From: Streptomyces sp. NRRL F-5122
GTDB lineage: Bacteria > Actinomycetota > Actinomycetes > Streptomycetales > Streptomycetaceae
NCBI RefSeq assembly: GCF_001507435.1
Contig: NZ_LMWH01000240.1
Location: 1 to 64,000, forward strand
Direction of reading: 5' to 3'
DNA length: 64,000 nucleotides
The position numbers were made by a program, and so were the translations under genes. Below the pieces are notes generated by a model. That model saw nothing but the letters and a program-made list of their open reading frames with translations. It was not told the origin of the DNA and did not search any database. This document shows, in pieces, positions 42,827-50,779 of the stretch. Within the stretch, counting starts at the first letter, position 1. Each line of letters starts with the position of its first letter.

Positions 42827-43782
42827 TGACCCAGTTCGGGTACTTCCTGTCATGCGAGGAGCACAGCCCGCATGCGCTTGTCGAACAGGCGCGGATGGCG
42901 GAGCAGGCGGGCTTCACCGCGTTGTGGATCTCGGACCACTACCATCCCTGGAACGACGAGCAGGGCCAGAGCCCTTTCGTCTGGTCGGTGATCGGCGCCC
43001 TCTCCGAGGCCGTGTCCCTCCCGGTTGAGACGGCCGTCACCTGCCCCCTCGTCCGCACCCACCCGGCCGTGATCGCACAGGCCGCGGCCACCGCCGCGGT
43101 GCAGTTGGGCGGCAGGTTCCGGCTGGGGGTGGGTACCGGTGAGGCCCTGAACGAGCACATCCTCGGCGGCCCTTGGCCCGAGGCTCCGGTTCGCCTGGAG
43201 ATGCTCGAGGAGGCTCTGCAGATCATCCGGCAGTTGTTCACCGGGGAGCAGGTCAGCCATCGCGGCACGCACTACACCGTGGAGAACGCCCGTCTGTACA
43301 CCCGGCCCGAGGAGCCCGTACCGATCGACGTCTCCGCGTTCGGGCCGCACGCCGCCGAGGCCGCCGCGCGCATCGGGGACGGGCTGATCACGATGATGCC
43401 CGACGGCGACATGATCGACCGCTTCCGGCGGAGCGGCGGCGGCACCAAACCCGCGTACGGCGGGCTGAAGGTCTGCTGGGGGCCGAACAAGGACGAGGCC
43501 GTACGGACCGCCCACCGTCTGTGGGCCAACGAGCAACTGCCCGGGGAACTCGCGCAGATACTCCCCACGCCCCGCCACTTCGAGCAGGCCTCCGCGCTCG
43601 TCACCCGGGAACAGGTCGAGAGGGCCGTCTGCTGCGGCGACGATCCGGACACGCACATCGAAGCTCTGACCGCGTACGCCGAGGCCGGATTCGACACCGT
43701 GTACGTCAACCAGATCGGCCAGGACCAGCAAGGCTTCTTCGACTTCTACCGTACGAAGGTGCTTCCCCGTGTTCGCCACTGA
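42826..43782 (+). CDS. F420-dependent-type LLM class oxidoreductase
   Basis: A 318-residue luciferase-like monooxygenase fold protein of the F420-dependent group (TIGR03557-like, by recall). It opens TQFGYFLSCEEHSP, and has LWISDHYHPW, a VTCPLVRTHPAVIAQAAAT active region, GVGTGEALNEHILG (F420 phosphate loop) and PIDVSAFGPHAAEAA. The family is close to F420-glucose-6-phosphate dehydrogenase, although a different substrate is likely. AGGAGG lies six bases upstream of ATG 42826. The last 13 bases overlap the HAD remnant. Confidence 0.88.
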   Translation: MTQFGYFLSCEEHSPHALVEQARMAEQAGFTALWISDHYHPWNDEQGQSPFVWSVIGALSEAVSLPVETAVTCPLVRTHPAVIAQAAATAAVQLGGRFRLGVGTGEALNEHILGGPWPEAPVRLEMLEEALQIIRQLFTGEQVSHRGTHYTVENARLYTRPEEPVPIDVSAFGPHAAEAAARIGDGLITMMPDGDMIDRFRRSGGGTKPAYGGLKVCWGPNKDEAVRTAHRLWANEQLPGELAQILPTPRHFEQASALVTREQVERAVCCGDDPDTHIEALTAYAEAGFDTVYVNQIGQDQQGFFDFYRTKVLPRVRH

Positions 43783-43927
43783 GGGCGGGCAGGGCTCCGG
43801 GACAGGACGAGCCGCGGTGTTCGACGTGGACGGCACCCTCGTGGACACCAACCACCTGGACGTGGTGCCGTGGTGGGAGGCGTTCCGCCGGGCCGGCGGC
43901 CGACGAGGGGCCCCACCGCTCACGTAG
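43770..43927 (+). pseudogene. HAD-superfamily hydrolase, truncated N-terminal fragment
   Basis: From GTG 43770 the frame reads an N-terminal HAD motif I (AVFDVDGTLVDTNHLDVVPW) then WEAFRRAGG, after which the sequence becomes unrelated and stops at 43927. Only about 50 of the usual 210-230 residues remain, without motifs II-IV. It is therefore a remnant, probably cut by a deletion that brought the methyltransferase operon close. Confidence 0.65.
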
Positions 43928-44051
43928 CGCAACGCCCCAAACGCCCCATGTGAAGGGATTGCCCCTGCTCAGAAGGGGTACGCAGGGTGGAGACCCGAGC
44001 CTGCGGCCACTGCCCGTAGGGTCTCCTCGGGGCCTGAACGGAGGTGCCTCG

Positions 44052-44753
44052 ATGACGGTACCCACCGCACCCCCTTGGCTTGCGTCACTCGCGACTCCGC
44101 CAGGGGTGTACGCACCTCAAGCCGACACGCTGTTCCTGGCGACGGCTCTTTGGAGGGAGGCACTCGCACCGGGGACGGACGTCCTCGACCTGGGCACGGG
44201 CAACGGCACGCTGGCCGTCTACGCCGCGCAGCAGGGCGCTCGCGTCACCGCGACGGACATCGCCCGGCGTGCCGTGGCCACCGCACGTCTGAACGCGCTG
44301 CGGGCAGGACAGCACATCGATGTCCGCCGTGGGGATCTGCTGTCACCGATACGGGGCCGACGATTCGACCTGGTGGTCTGCAACCCGCCCTATGTCCCCG
44401 CCCCGGGGTCTCCCCCTCATGGCACACACATCGGTGACGGCCGCACCGCACTCGGCTCGGCGTGGAACGCCGGCCAGGACGGGCGGGCGGTCCTCGACCG
44501 CCTCTGTGAGGAGGTACCGCAGGCGCTGCGTCCCGGCGGCGTACTGCTGATGGTGCAGTCTGCACTGAGCGGACCCGACACAACCCTGCTCAGACTGTCC
44601 GGATCCGGACTCCGGGCCGCCGTCAGCGATCGCATCCGCATACCGTTCGGCCCCGTTCTGCGCTCCCGGCTCCCCTGGCTGCGCGACCGCCGACTGGTCA
44701 CGCCCCAGGACATGTTCGAAGAGCTGGTGATCATCCGTGCCCAGCAAGCCTGA
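44052..44753 (+). CDS. SAM-dependent methyltransferase (HemK/PrmC-like)
   Basis: A 233-residue class I methyltransferase. VYAPQADTLFLATAL precedes motif I VLDLGTGNGTLAV; ATDIARRAV, and VVCNPPYVP (the NPPY motif of glutamine/N-atom or protein methyltransferases) follow. NPPY plus the PQADT opening point to the HemK/PrmC-like small proteins that methylate a protein side-chain nitrogen or a related amide. GGAGG precedes ATG 44052. It overlaps the CDGSH gene by 17 bases, so it is the first gene of a three-gene operon with the CDGSH and diiron proteins. Confidence 0.85.
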   Translation: MTVPTAPPWLASLATPPGVYAPQADTLFLATALWREALAPGTDVLDLGTGNGTLAVYAAQQGARVTATDIARRAVATARLNALRAGQHIDVRRGDLLSPIRGRRFDLVVCNPPYVPAPGSPPHGTHIGDGRTALGSAWNAGQDGRAVLDRLCEEVPQALRPGGVLLMVQSALSGPDTTLLRLSGSGLRAAVSDRIRIPFGPVLRSRLPWLRDRRLVTPQDMFEELVIIRAQQA

Positions 44754-44970
44754 ACGACCGTGCCGCGTCGTGCTCACCGACGACGGCCCGCTGCTCGTAC
44801 CGGGCCCGGTGGAGGTCACTCTCGCCGACGGGACGGTGGCCGTGTCCACTCGGTTCGTCGTCGCCGTGTGCATGTGCCGACGCAGCGCCATCTACCCGTG
44901 GTGCGACACCAGCCATCGCCGCCGGACGGCCGGATGCCCCGGAACACACGAGGAGGGCGAAGCGTCATGA
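44737..44970 (+). CDS. CDGSH-type iron-sulfur protein
   Basis: A 77-residue protein with one CDGSH cluster motif, C-x-C-x2-S-x3-P-x-C-D-x2-H (CMCRRSAIYPWCDTSH), where the usual Gly is Thr. Three Cys and one His would hold a labile 2Fe-2S cluster. The N-terminal half is a beta unit (VVLTDDGPLLVPGPVEVTLA). GTG 44737 lies inside the methyltransferase gene and the stop overlaps the diiron gene as ATGA. Such small CDGSH proteins often accompany haem-oxygenase-like oxidases in Actinobacteria, possibly as their redox or Fe-S partner. Confidence 0.82.
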   Translation: MPSKPERPCRVVLTDDGPLLVPGPVEVTLADGTVAVSTRFVVAVCMCRRSAIYPWCDTSHRRRTAGCPGTHEEGEAS

Positions 44971-46013
44971 TGGCACCCCCGCCGTCACCCGTGCGCGTGG
45001 GCCCGGCGCCGCCGCGCCCACGGGGCGACATCTCGTCCGCCGTCGTGGTCGTGTCGAGGGGAGACTCGGGTGAGCTGCCGACGTCCGCCGAAGTCGTGCG
45101 AGCGGATCCGTACGGCGACGATCTGCAACTGGCCCTCTACAGCCTCTACGAGCTGCACTACTGGGGCTTCGAGGGTGTGGACCCCCGCCGCGAGTGGGAT
45201 CCCCGTCTGCTGAGTCTGCGCGCCACACTGGAGGACCACTTCGTCGACGCCCTCCGCCATGATGTCGCCCGAGCAGGCAGATCCGTGGGCCGGGCGCTCG
45301 ACGACCTCCTGGCGGAGCCGACTCGGGACGACGGGAGCAGTGTCACCCACTTCCTCCAACACCACGGCGAACTCTGGCAGTTGCGTGAATACGCGGCGAT
45401 CAGGTCTCTCTACCACCTGAAGGAGGCCGACCCGCACGCGTGGGTCGTCCCGAGGCTGCGCGGCAGGGCCAAGGCCGGCATGGTGGCCGTGGAGTTCGAC
45501 GAGTTCGGGGCCGGTCGCGCCGAGGACATCCACGCGACCCTCTTCGCGAATCTCATGGCCGACCTGGGGCTGGACAACACATACGGCCACTACCTGGACG
45601 CCGCGCCCGCCGAGGCACTGGCCACGGTGAACCTCATGTCCCTGTTCGGGCTGCATCGCCTCTGGCGTGGTGCGCTGGTCGGTCACTTCGCCGCGGTCGA
45701 GGTGACCTCGTCCCCCGCTTCGAGGCGCCTGGCCCGGGCCATGCGCCGCACCGGCGCGGGCCCCGCCGCCGAGCGCTTCTACGACGAACACGTGGAGGCC
45801 GACGCCGTGCACGAACAGGTCGTTCGCCGTGAGGTCATCGGCGGTCTGCTGGCCGACGAGCCGGGCCTGGAGGCCGACGCCGTGTTCGGTATCGACACGA
45901 CCGCAGAACTCGACCGTCGTCTTGCCGCGACCCTGCTCGAGGCGTGGCGGCACGGCCGGAGCGCCCTGAAAACCCCTCTGACCGCGCCACCGCAGTCGCA
46001 AGCGCCCGAGTGA
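44967..46013 (+). CDS. Haem-oxygenase-like diiron oxidase (iron-containing redox enzyme family)
   Basis: A 348-residue protein with the fold and metal pattern of haem-oxygenase-like diiron oxidases: YELHYWGFEG (Glu, His), a central FDEFGAGRAEDIHATLF (Glu and His ligands), and FYDEHVEADAVHEQV (Glu/Asp/His). These enzymes activate oxygen for N-oxygenation, desaturation or C-C cleavage of small substrates. An AGGAGGG site precedes ATG 44967. It closes an operon with a methyltransferase and CDGSH protein. It is probably a biosynthetic or detoxifying oxidase, substrate unknown. Confidence 0.82.
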   Translation: MMAPPPSPVRVGPAPPRPRGDISSAVVVVSRGDSGELPTSAEVVRADPYGDDLQLALYSLYELHYWGFEGVDPRREWDPRLLSLRATLEDHFVDALRHDVARAGRSVGRALDDLLAEPTRDDGSSVTHFLQHHGELWQLREYAAIRSLYHLKEADPHAWVVPRLRGRAKAGMVAVEFDEFGAGRAEDIHATLFANLMADLGLDNTYGHYLDAAPAEALATVNLMSLFGLHRLWRGALVGHFAAVEVTSSPASRRLARAMRRTGAGPAAERFYDEHVEADAVHEQVVRREVIGGLLADEPGLEADAVFGIDTTAELDRRLAATLLEAWRHGRSALKTPLTAPPQSQAPE

Positions 46014-46021
46014 GCGTCCTG

Positions 46022-46498
46022 TCAGCCGAAGACGGTGACCGCCCCTTCACGGCGCATGCCCTCGACGGTGTCGATCTGGTGCCGCGCACGGTCCAGAAGG
46101 TCCTGCAGCCGTGCCCGGTCGAGGCCCTTGGCCGACGGGAGCGACAACAGGGTCTGCCACAGCAGGCTCTTGCCCTCGATGCCCAGGCGCAGGGTCTCCA
46201 GTTCAAGGACGCTGCTCAGCCCCGAGCGCCGGGTCACCCGCCCGTTGAGTTTCAACTGACATGCCATCTGGCCGAGACGAGCGGCGTACACCTTGTAGCG
46301 GTGGGCCGGTACGCCGAGGGCGTCCATCATCTCCAGGAGGTACCGCCGATCCTCGGCGATCTCGTCCGCCACGTGGCGCAACGCGCCGCCGTGCGACGAG
46401 GAACGGTGGTGCTCGGCCAGGTGACGTGACATGAACTGCCCCGCGGTCGCACCGGCCAGATGGTCGTTGAGATAGATCTCCAGAGCTTCCGGTCCCAT
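46022..46498 (-). CDS. Ferritin-like or four-helix protein of unknown function
   Basis: A 158-residue helical protein with alternating acidic/His-bearing helices (MSRHLAEHH, LRHVADEIAEDRRYLLEMM, SGLSSVLELETLRLGIEGK), which could house a metal site. No family is firmly recognised. Strong AGGGAG ribosome site before ATG 46498. It lies 8 bases from the stop of the diiron oxidase on the other strand and 16 bases downstream of the Rieske gene, with which it is co-transcribed. Confidence 0.75.
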   Translation of the reverse strand: MGPEALEIYLNDHLAGATAGQFMSRHLAEHHRSSSHGGALRHVADEIAEDRRYLLEMMDALGVPAHRYKVYAARLGQMACQLKLNGRVTRRSGLSSVLELETLRLGIEGKSLLWQTLLSLPSAKGLDRARLQDLLDRARHQIDTVEGMRREGAVTVFG

Positions 46499-46514
46499 GG
46501 CGTCTCCCTGCCGT

Positions 46515-47408
46515 TCAGGCCGTCACCGGCAGGCGGACGTCGACGTCGCCACCGGCGGAGACCCGGCACTCGAAAGAAGGCTGCGGCGCGGTGGCGGGAC
46601 CGTGCACGTTCACGCCGTCCGACAGCCGGAACTCGCTTCCGTGCCATGGGCAGGTGACGCAGCCGTCGAGCACGTTGCCCTCGTGGAGCGGCCCGTCCAT
46701 GTGGCTGCACCGGTCGGCGAGGGCGTTCAGCCGGCCGTCCCCGTCACGCACCACGAGCAGCGACACCTCGTCGGCCGTCCGCCGTACGGGCTCGCCGACC
46801 GGGAATTCGTCCAGCACCCCGATCCGGTGCCATCCGGGCTCGACCAGAACCGGCACGGCCTCCGCATGGTTGACGCCGGCCGCCTGCCGGTAGGCGAGAT
46901 GGCCGCCGAGCGTGCCCCCGACCGTGGCCATCGTCAGACCCGCGAAGCCGAGCATGCGGCCCACCATGTTGCGATGGCGCCTGCGCGCCGCGAGGGAGGC
47001 GGCGTACGCGCTTACGGCGGCGAGGTTCGACGCGGCATGGACGAGACCCACGCGGGCCTGGCGCGGACGCTGCTCCGCCCAGTCCACCCAGCCGGTCAGG
47101 GCCGCCGGTGCCGCACCGAGCAGACCGGCCACCACCAGACGGCGGGCCGCACGGCTCTCCCCGGGGAACAGGTCGAGGATCGCGGCCGAGGTCCAGGCGC
47201 CGATGGGCAGTTGGACCATGACCGGGTGAAGCGGATGACCGAGCCACAGGCCGCGCAGGGCGTCCCGGCCCCGGCCCATGGGGACAGCACGTACAACCTT
47301 GCGTATCCCCGCGGCGAGGCCGTCGAGCCACTGCTGATCTTCGATGGCGTCCATCGCGGTGGCCAGGGGGTCGCCCAGTGGTGTCTGCGCTGCGCTCGTC
47401 AGCCTCAT
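46515..47408 (-). CDS. DUF2231 membrane domain fused to Rieske iron-sulfur protein
   Basis: A 297-residue protein joining four hydrophobic segments (DUF2231-like, about residues 55-185: GHPLHPVMVQLPIGAW, LHAASNLAAVS) to a C-terminal Rieske 2Fe-2S domain (about 190-295) with the motif C-S-H-M and C-x2-C-P-W-H-G (RCSHMDGPLHEG, GCVTCPWHGSEF), which supplies two Cys and two His ligands. This fusion is known in Actinobacteria and may pass electrons at the membrane. GGGGAGG precedes ATG 47408. It heads a two-gene unit with the four-helix protein. Confidence 0.85.
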   Translation of the reverse strand: MRLTSAAQTPLGDPLATAMDAIEDQQWLDGLAAGIRKVVRAVPMGRGRDALRGLWLGHPLHPVMVQLPIGAWTSAAILDLFPGESRAARRLVVAGLLGAAPAALTGWVDWAEQRPRQARVGLVHAASNLAAVSAYAASLAARRRHRNMVGRMLGFAGLTMATVGGTLGGHLAYRQAAGVNHAEAVPVLVEPGWHRIGVLDEFPVGEPVRRTADEVSLLVVRDGDGRLNALADRCSHMDGPLHEGNVLDGCVTCPWHGSEFRLSDGVNVHGPATAPQPSFECRVSAGGDVDVRLPVTA

Positions 47409-47659
47409 GAGGGACACCTCCCCTTCCCGTTCGGGAGAAATCGAACTCTTGGTCGTATTGCGGTAGGCCTTGTCGCCACCTCTTCGAGGCCGTACGCAAC
47501 GCGTGGTGCGCTCGGCCCGAACGGCGCTTCGACCGCGAGTACCCCGACCCTTACGGCCCATACTCGGACCCCTTCCCCGGATCGCCGCCCCGCCGGGCGC
47601 CCGCCCGGGGGATCGGCACAGAGCCGGGCTTCTCGCGGTCGCGTTGCCGGAGCAAAGCC

Positions 47660-47684
47660 GTGATGATCCGGATGTACGGGGTAC
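47660..47684 (+). promoter_or_regulatory. Possible SigB-type promoter
   Basis: GTGA, 15 bases, GGGTAC gives an exact stress-sigma -10 (GGGTAY) and a weak -35 (GNNT expected), 41 bases before the small basic protein gene. Plausible because such small proteins belong to the SigB regulon in Streptomyces. Confidence 0.3.
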
Positions 47685-47725
47685 CCGACGCAGAGAACTC
47701 AAGGGAAGAAAAGGGGTGACATCCG

Positions 47726-48049
47726 ATGCCCGCAGGGTCGAGCCGTAAGCGTGAGCGGCAGTACGAGCACATCAAGGAGAGCGCCCAGGACCGGGGCGAG
47801 AGCGAAAAGCGCGCCAAGGAGATCGCCGCGCGCACCGTCAACAAGGAACGTGCCCGCTCGGGTGAGTCGAGGACCACGAGTCGCAGCTCCACCCAGGACA
47901 TGTCCTCCGGCGAGCGGGGTGGTCACCGCTCGGGCAAGGGTCCTCAGGGCCCGACCTACGACCAGCTCTACGCCGAAGCCAAGCGGCGCAACGTGGAAGG
48001 CCGCTCCCACATGAACAAGGCCGACCTGAAGCGGGCACTCGGAAGCTGA
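47726..48049 (+). CDS. Small basic protein (plasmid-stabilisation-like / Rho N-terminal-like)
   Basis: A 107-residue, very hydrophilic protein rich in K, R, E, S. An N-terminal helix (KRERQYEHIKESAQDRGESE) is followed by a flexible Ser/Gly linker and a C-terminal TYDQLYAEAKRRNVEG...NKADLKRAL unit resembling the Rho N-terminal or SAP-like helix-extended nucleic-acid binding motif. Streptomyces homologues are often labelled plasmid stabilisation proteins and are stress-induced. GGGG precedes the ATG after a purine-rich leader. Monocistronic or with the following small membrane protein. Confidence 0.8.
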   Translation: MPAGSSRKRERQYEHIKESAQDRGESEKRAKEIAARTVNKERARSGESRTTSRSSTQDMSSGERGGHRSGKGPQGPTYDQLYAEAKRRNVEGRSHMNKADLKRALGS

Positions 48050-48109
48050 GCGGGCTCGCACCGAGCCCGGGCCCGCGCCTTCAAGCCGACGCCACGAACG
48101 GAGGACAGC

Positions 48110-48265
48110 ATGCTCATTGTCGGCGTTATCTTGCTGATCATCGGATTCCTCACCGGAATCTCCATCCTGTGGACCATCGGAGTCATCCTGGCGGTCATCG
48201 GTCTCGTGCTCTGGGTGTTGGGTGCCACGGGGCGTGCCGTCGGTGGTCGTCGGCACTACTGGTGA
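48110..48265 (+). CDS. Small hydrophobic protein (DUF6131-like)
   Basis: A 51-residue protein, too short for many gene finders. It has two hydrophobic helices (LIVGVILLIIGFLTGISILW and VILAVIGLVLWVLGATGR) and a basic C-terminus GGRRHYW. GGAGG precedes ATG 48110 with good spacing. Similar small hydrophobic stress peptides are common in Streptomyces. It lies 60 bases after the small basic protein, possibly in the same transcript, and is followed by a perfect palindrome acting as terminator. Confidence 0.8.
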   Translation: MLIVGVILLIIGFLTGISILWTIGVILAVIGLVLWVLGATGRAVGGRRHYW

Positions 48266-48304
48266 CGAACATGCCGCTGCGGAAACGGTCCGGAGGACGG
48301 CCCT

Positions 48305-48330
48305 CGGGGGAGACGTATACGTCTCCCCCG
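48305..48330. terminator. Perfect 26-base palindrome, probable terminator or operator
   Basis: CGGGGGAGACGTA and its exact complement TACGTCTCCCCCG form a loop-less palindrome 39 bases after the stop of the small membrane protein. With 13-base arms and GC-rich ends it can fold into a strong hairpin; no T-run follows. The AT core (GTATAC) would also suit a dimeric repressor. Confidence 0.55.
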
Positions 48331-49173
48331 TGACCTGCCGCAAAAGTGATCGCTGACTCGCGCATCGGGTAAATGATCATCCCCCGGATACGCGATGCTG
48401 CGAGGGCCCGGGAGCTCGGTTGGGCTTTCGGGCCCTCACTCTGCCGCCATGGGGCGCCTGCCCCCCGGAACCGGACACTTCGCTTGCCGTCCCGCCGAAT
48501 GCCGCAGCCGGTCGCCGGAGGCCTGCGGCCGGCGTGCAGGGTGGTGGTACCCCGACTGGCCGACTCGTGCGCCATGGATCTGTTGGAGGGCGGCAAACGA
48601 CTCCGGCGCGTGTGTGCACCCTTCGCTGCTGCCGCAGGGGGGTGTCCGCCCACGGTTCCCCGCGACGCCGTCGGCCCGCGTGCTCCGTGGGGCCAACCCC
48701 TTCCTCGCCCCCCAAGCCGGCTGAGCGCCGGAAGGCACCCATGTGAGGGTGGAACCCGCCGGAACAGTCGAACGCGACCTCGGCGGTCATCGCCCCCTGC
48801 ACGCCTGCCGGCGTGCAATGAGAGCTGTCGCGCCCGCACGGACCTCTCGCGAACAGCCCTTCCGCGAAGACGACCTCGGGCCGGCCGGGGAACTGTCGCA
48901 CAGCATCGCCCTGCAAGCCCCAACACCCGCCTGCACCGGGCGGTGCAGTCCACAGCGGAACACCGCCGGCGAGCTCTGCTCCCTCAGCTGCCCCGCATCG
49001 ACGGCCCGGAACCCACCGGATCCCAGGTCGTCGCGTTGTCCGAGGAGCAGCGATCTCCCCGGGCACCGGGATGTGCGCACCGAGGCGGCTCGCCGGGGCC
49101 CACCGCGGTGGCCGGGCGAGCTCACGTTCCTTCCCGCATTCTGAAGGCGAGGGGTGAGGCGACGGAGGGAGTG
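48331..49173. other. Large gene-poor region with an inverted repeat
   Basis: About 840 bases with no convincing gene: open frames of 100-230 codons exist on both strands but lack ribosome sites, family motifs and typical codon use. A perfect 8-base inverted repeat TGCACGCC-TGCC-GGCGTGCA lies at 48798-48817. The base composition stays high in GC. Could hold a non-coding RNA or a long decayed gene. Confidence 0.5.
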
Positions 49174-49179
49174 ATGAGG

Positions 49180-49389
49180 ATGCAGATCGTCGTGGACCTC
49201 ACGCGCTGCCAGGGTTACGCGCAGTGTGTGTTCCTCGCTCCCGGGGTGTTCCGGCTACACGGGGACGAGGCGCTGCTCTACACCCCGGCCGTCCCAGGTG
49301 ATCAGGTGGAGCGGGTGCGTCAGGCTGCGGCCGCGTGCCCGGTCCAGGCGATCCTCCTCGGTGAAGGGGTGAGCGCCGGTGGCCGGTGA
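49180..49389 (+). CDS. Ferredoxin of the P450 operon
   Basis: A 69-residue ferredoxin of the 3Fe-4S/4Fe-4S type typical of Streptomyces P450 partners: MQIVVDLTRCQGYAQCVFLA, then PVQA with the third Cys (AAACPVQAI). Three cysteines visible (RCQ, QCV, ACP) suit a 3Fe-4S cluster. ATG 49180 is chosen because GGAGGG lies ten bases upstream; ATG 49174 is an alternative. It overlaps the reductase gene by 11 bases and donates electrons to the P450. Confidence 0.85.
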   Translation: MQIVVDLTRCQGYAQCVFLAPGVFRLHGDEALLYTPAVPGDQVERVRQAAAACPVQAILLGEGVSAGGR

Positions 49390-50752
49390 CCTGTGGGACG
49401 GCCGGATCGTCGTCGTCGGCGCGTCGCTGGCCGGACTGAGGGCCGCCGAGGCGCTGCGTGAGGAAGGCTTCACCGGCCCTGTGACCGTGATCGGGGACGA
49501 GCCCCATCCGCCCTACGACAGGCCGCCACTGTCCAAGCAGGTGCTGCTCGGCCAGGCCGCCGCCGACACCACCGGGCTGCCGATGCGCCGGGATCCGGAC
49601 GCGGAGTGGCGGCTGGGGGTGCCCGCCACCGGGCTGGACCCGATGGGGAAGCGGGTGCTGCTGGCCGATGGGGACGCGGTGCCGTTCGACCGGTTGCTGA
49701 TCACCACCGGGACGCGGGCGAGGCCCTGGCCGCAGCGGGAGGAGGCCGCCCTGGACGGGGTGTTCACGCTCCGCACCCTCGACGACGCCGGAGGGCTGGC
49801 CGAGCGACTGGCCGCGGGACCGCGGCGGGTCCTGGTCATCGGCGGCGGATTCACCGGCTCGGAGATCGCCTCGGCCTGCCGGGAACGCGGCCTGGAGGTG
49901 ACGGTCGCCGAACGTGGCCCCGGACCGCTGGTGGGCGCCCTCGGCGGAACGCTGTCGAAGCTCGCCGCCGCGATGCACCGGGCCCACGGAGTCGACCTGC
50001 GCTGCGGGGTCACGGTGACCGCACTGCGCGGGGACGACGGCGGCCGGTTCACCGGTGCGGATCTGTCCGACGGCAGCCGTGTCGATGCGGACGTGTGCGT
50101 CGTGGCGCTGGGGGCCGTCCGCAACGTCGAGTGGCTCGCGGACAGCGGACTCGCGGCCGGACCACGCGGCATCGCCTGCGACGCGGGGTGCCGGGCCTTC
50201 GACATGTACGGGATCGTCACCGACGACGTGTTCGTGGCAGGCGACGTCTCGCGCTTCCCGCACCCGCTGTTCGAATACCAGATGCTGTCTCTGGAGCACT
50301 GGGGCAACGCCGTCGCGCAGGCCGAGGTGGCGGCCCACAACATGGTCCATGCGGGGCCGATGCGGCGCCCGCACCTCTCGGTCCCGATCTTCTGGTCGAG
50401 TCAGTTCGGGCACAACATCAAGTCGGTGGGTGTGCCCACCTTCTCCGACCAGGTGGTGATCGCCCAAGGCTCGCTGGAGGCACGCCGGCTGGTGATGGTG
50501 TACGGCTACCGGGGCCGGGTCACTGCCGCGGTGACCGTCGACATGGCCAAGTCGCTCGAGTACTACGAGCGCCTGATCGAGACGGCCGCGCCGTTTCCGC
50601 CCGCAGCGGGCGCGGCGGACCGCCCGATGGCCGCCGAGGTGCCGATCCCCTCCGACGTACCGGACCCGAAGGGGCTGTACCACGGCCCCACCGTGGCGCT
50701 CACCGGTCATCTGCCGGACCGCCGGCTGACCGTGGTGCGGCCCACCGGCTGA
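49379..50752 (+). CDS. FAD-dependent ferredoxin reductase
   Basis: A 457-residue NAD(P)H:ferredoxin reductase of the putidaredoxin reductase type. FAD loop IVVVGASLAGLRAAEALR near the N-terminus, PPYDRPPLSK, the NAD(P)H loop LVIGGGFTGSEIA with upstream RVLVIGG, and the second FAD segment VFVAGDVSRFP. The 60-residue C-terminal part is typical of ferredoxin reductase C-terminal domains, plus a tail of 40 residues. GTG 49379 starts inside the ferredoxin gene. It passes electrons to the ferredoxin and thus to the P450 encoded 27 bases downstream. Confidence 0.88.
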   Translation: MAGDLWDGRIVVVGASLAGLRAAEALREEGFTGPVTVIGDEPHPPYDRPPLSKQVLLGQAAADTTGLPMRRDPDAEWRLGVPATGLDPMGKRVLLADGDAVPFDRLLITTGTRARPWPQREEAALDGVFTLRTLDDAGGLAERLAAGPRRVLVIGGGFTGSEIASACRERGLEVTVAERGPGPLVGALGGTLSKLAAAMHRAHGVDLRCGVTVTALRGDDGGRFTGADLSDGSRVDADVCVVALGAVRNVEWLADSGLAAGPRGIACDAGCRAFDMYGIVTDDVFVAGDVSRFPHPLFEYQMLSLEHWGNAVAQAEVAAHNMVHAGPMRRPHLSVPIFWSSQFGHNIKSVGVPTFSDQVVIAQGSLEARRLVMVYGYRGRVTAAVTVDMAKSLEYYERLIETAAPFPPAAGAADRPMAAEVPIPSDVPDPKGLYHGPTVALTGHLPDRRLTVVRPTG

Positions 50753-50779
50753 CCCGCCCCTCGACAAGGAGCGATACGC

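Noticed and set aside
48377..49066. Minus-strand frame of about 229 codons in the gene-poor block
   Set aside because: No ribosome site, no domain, codon use not typical; left as non-coding.
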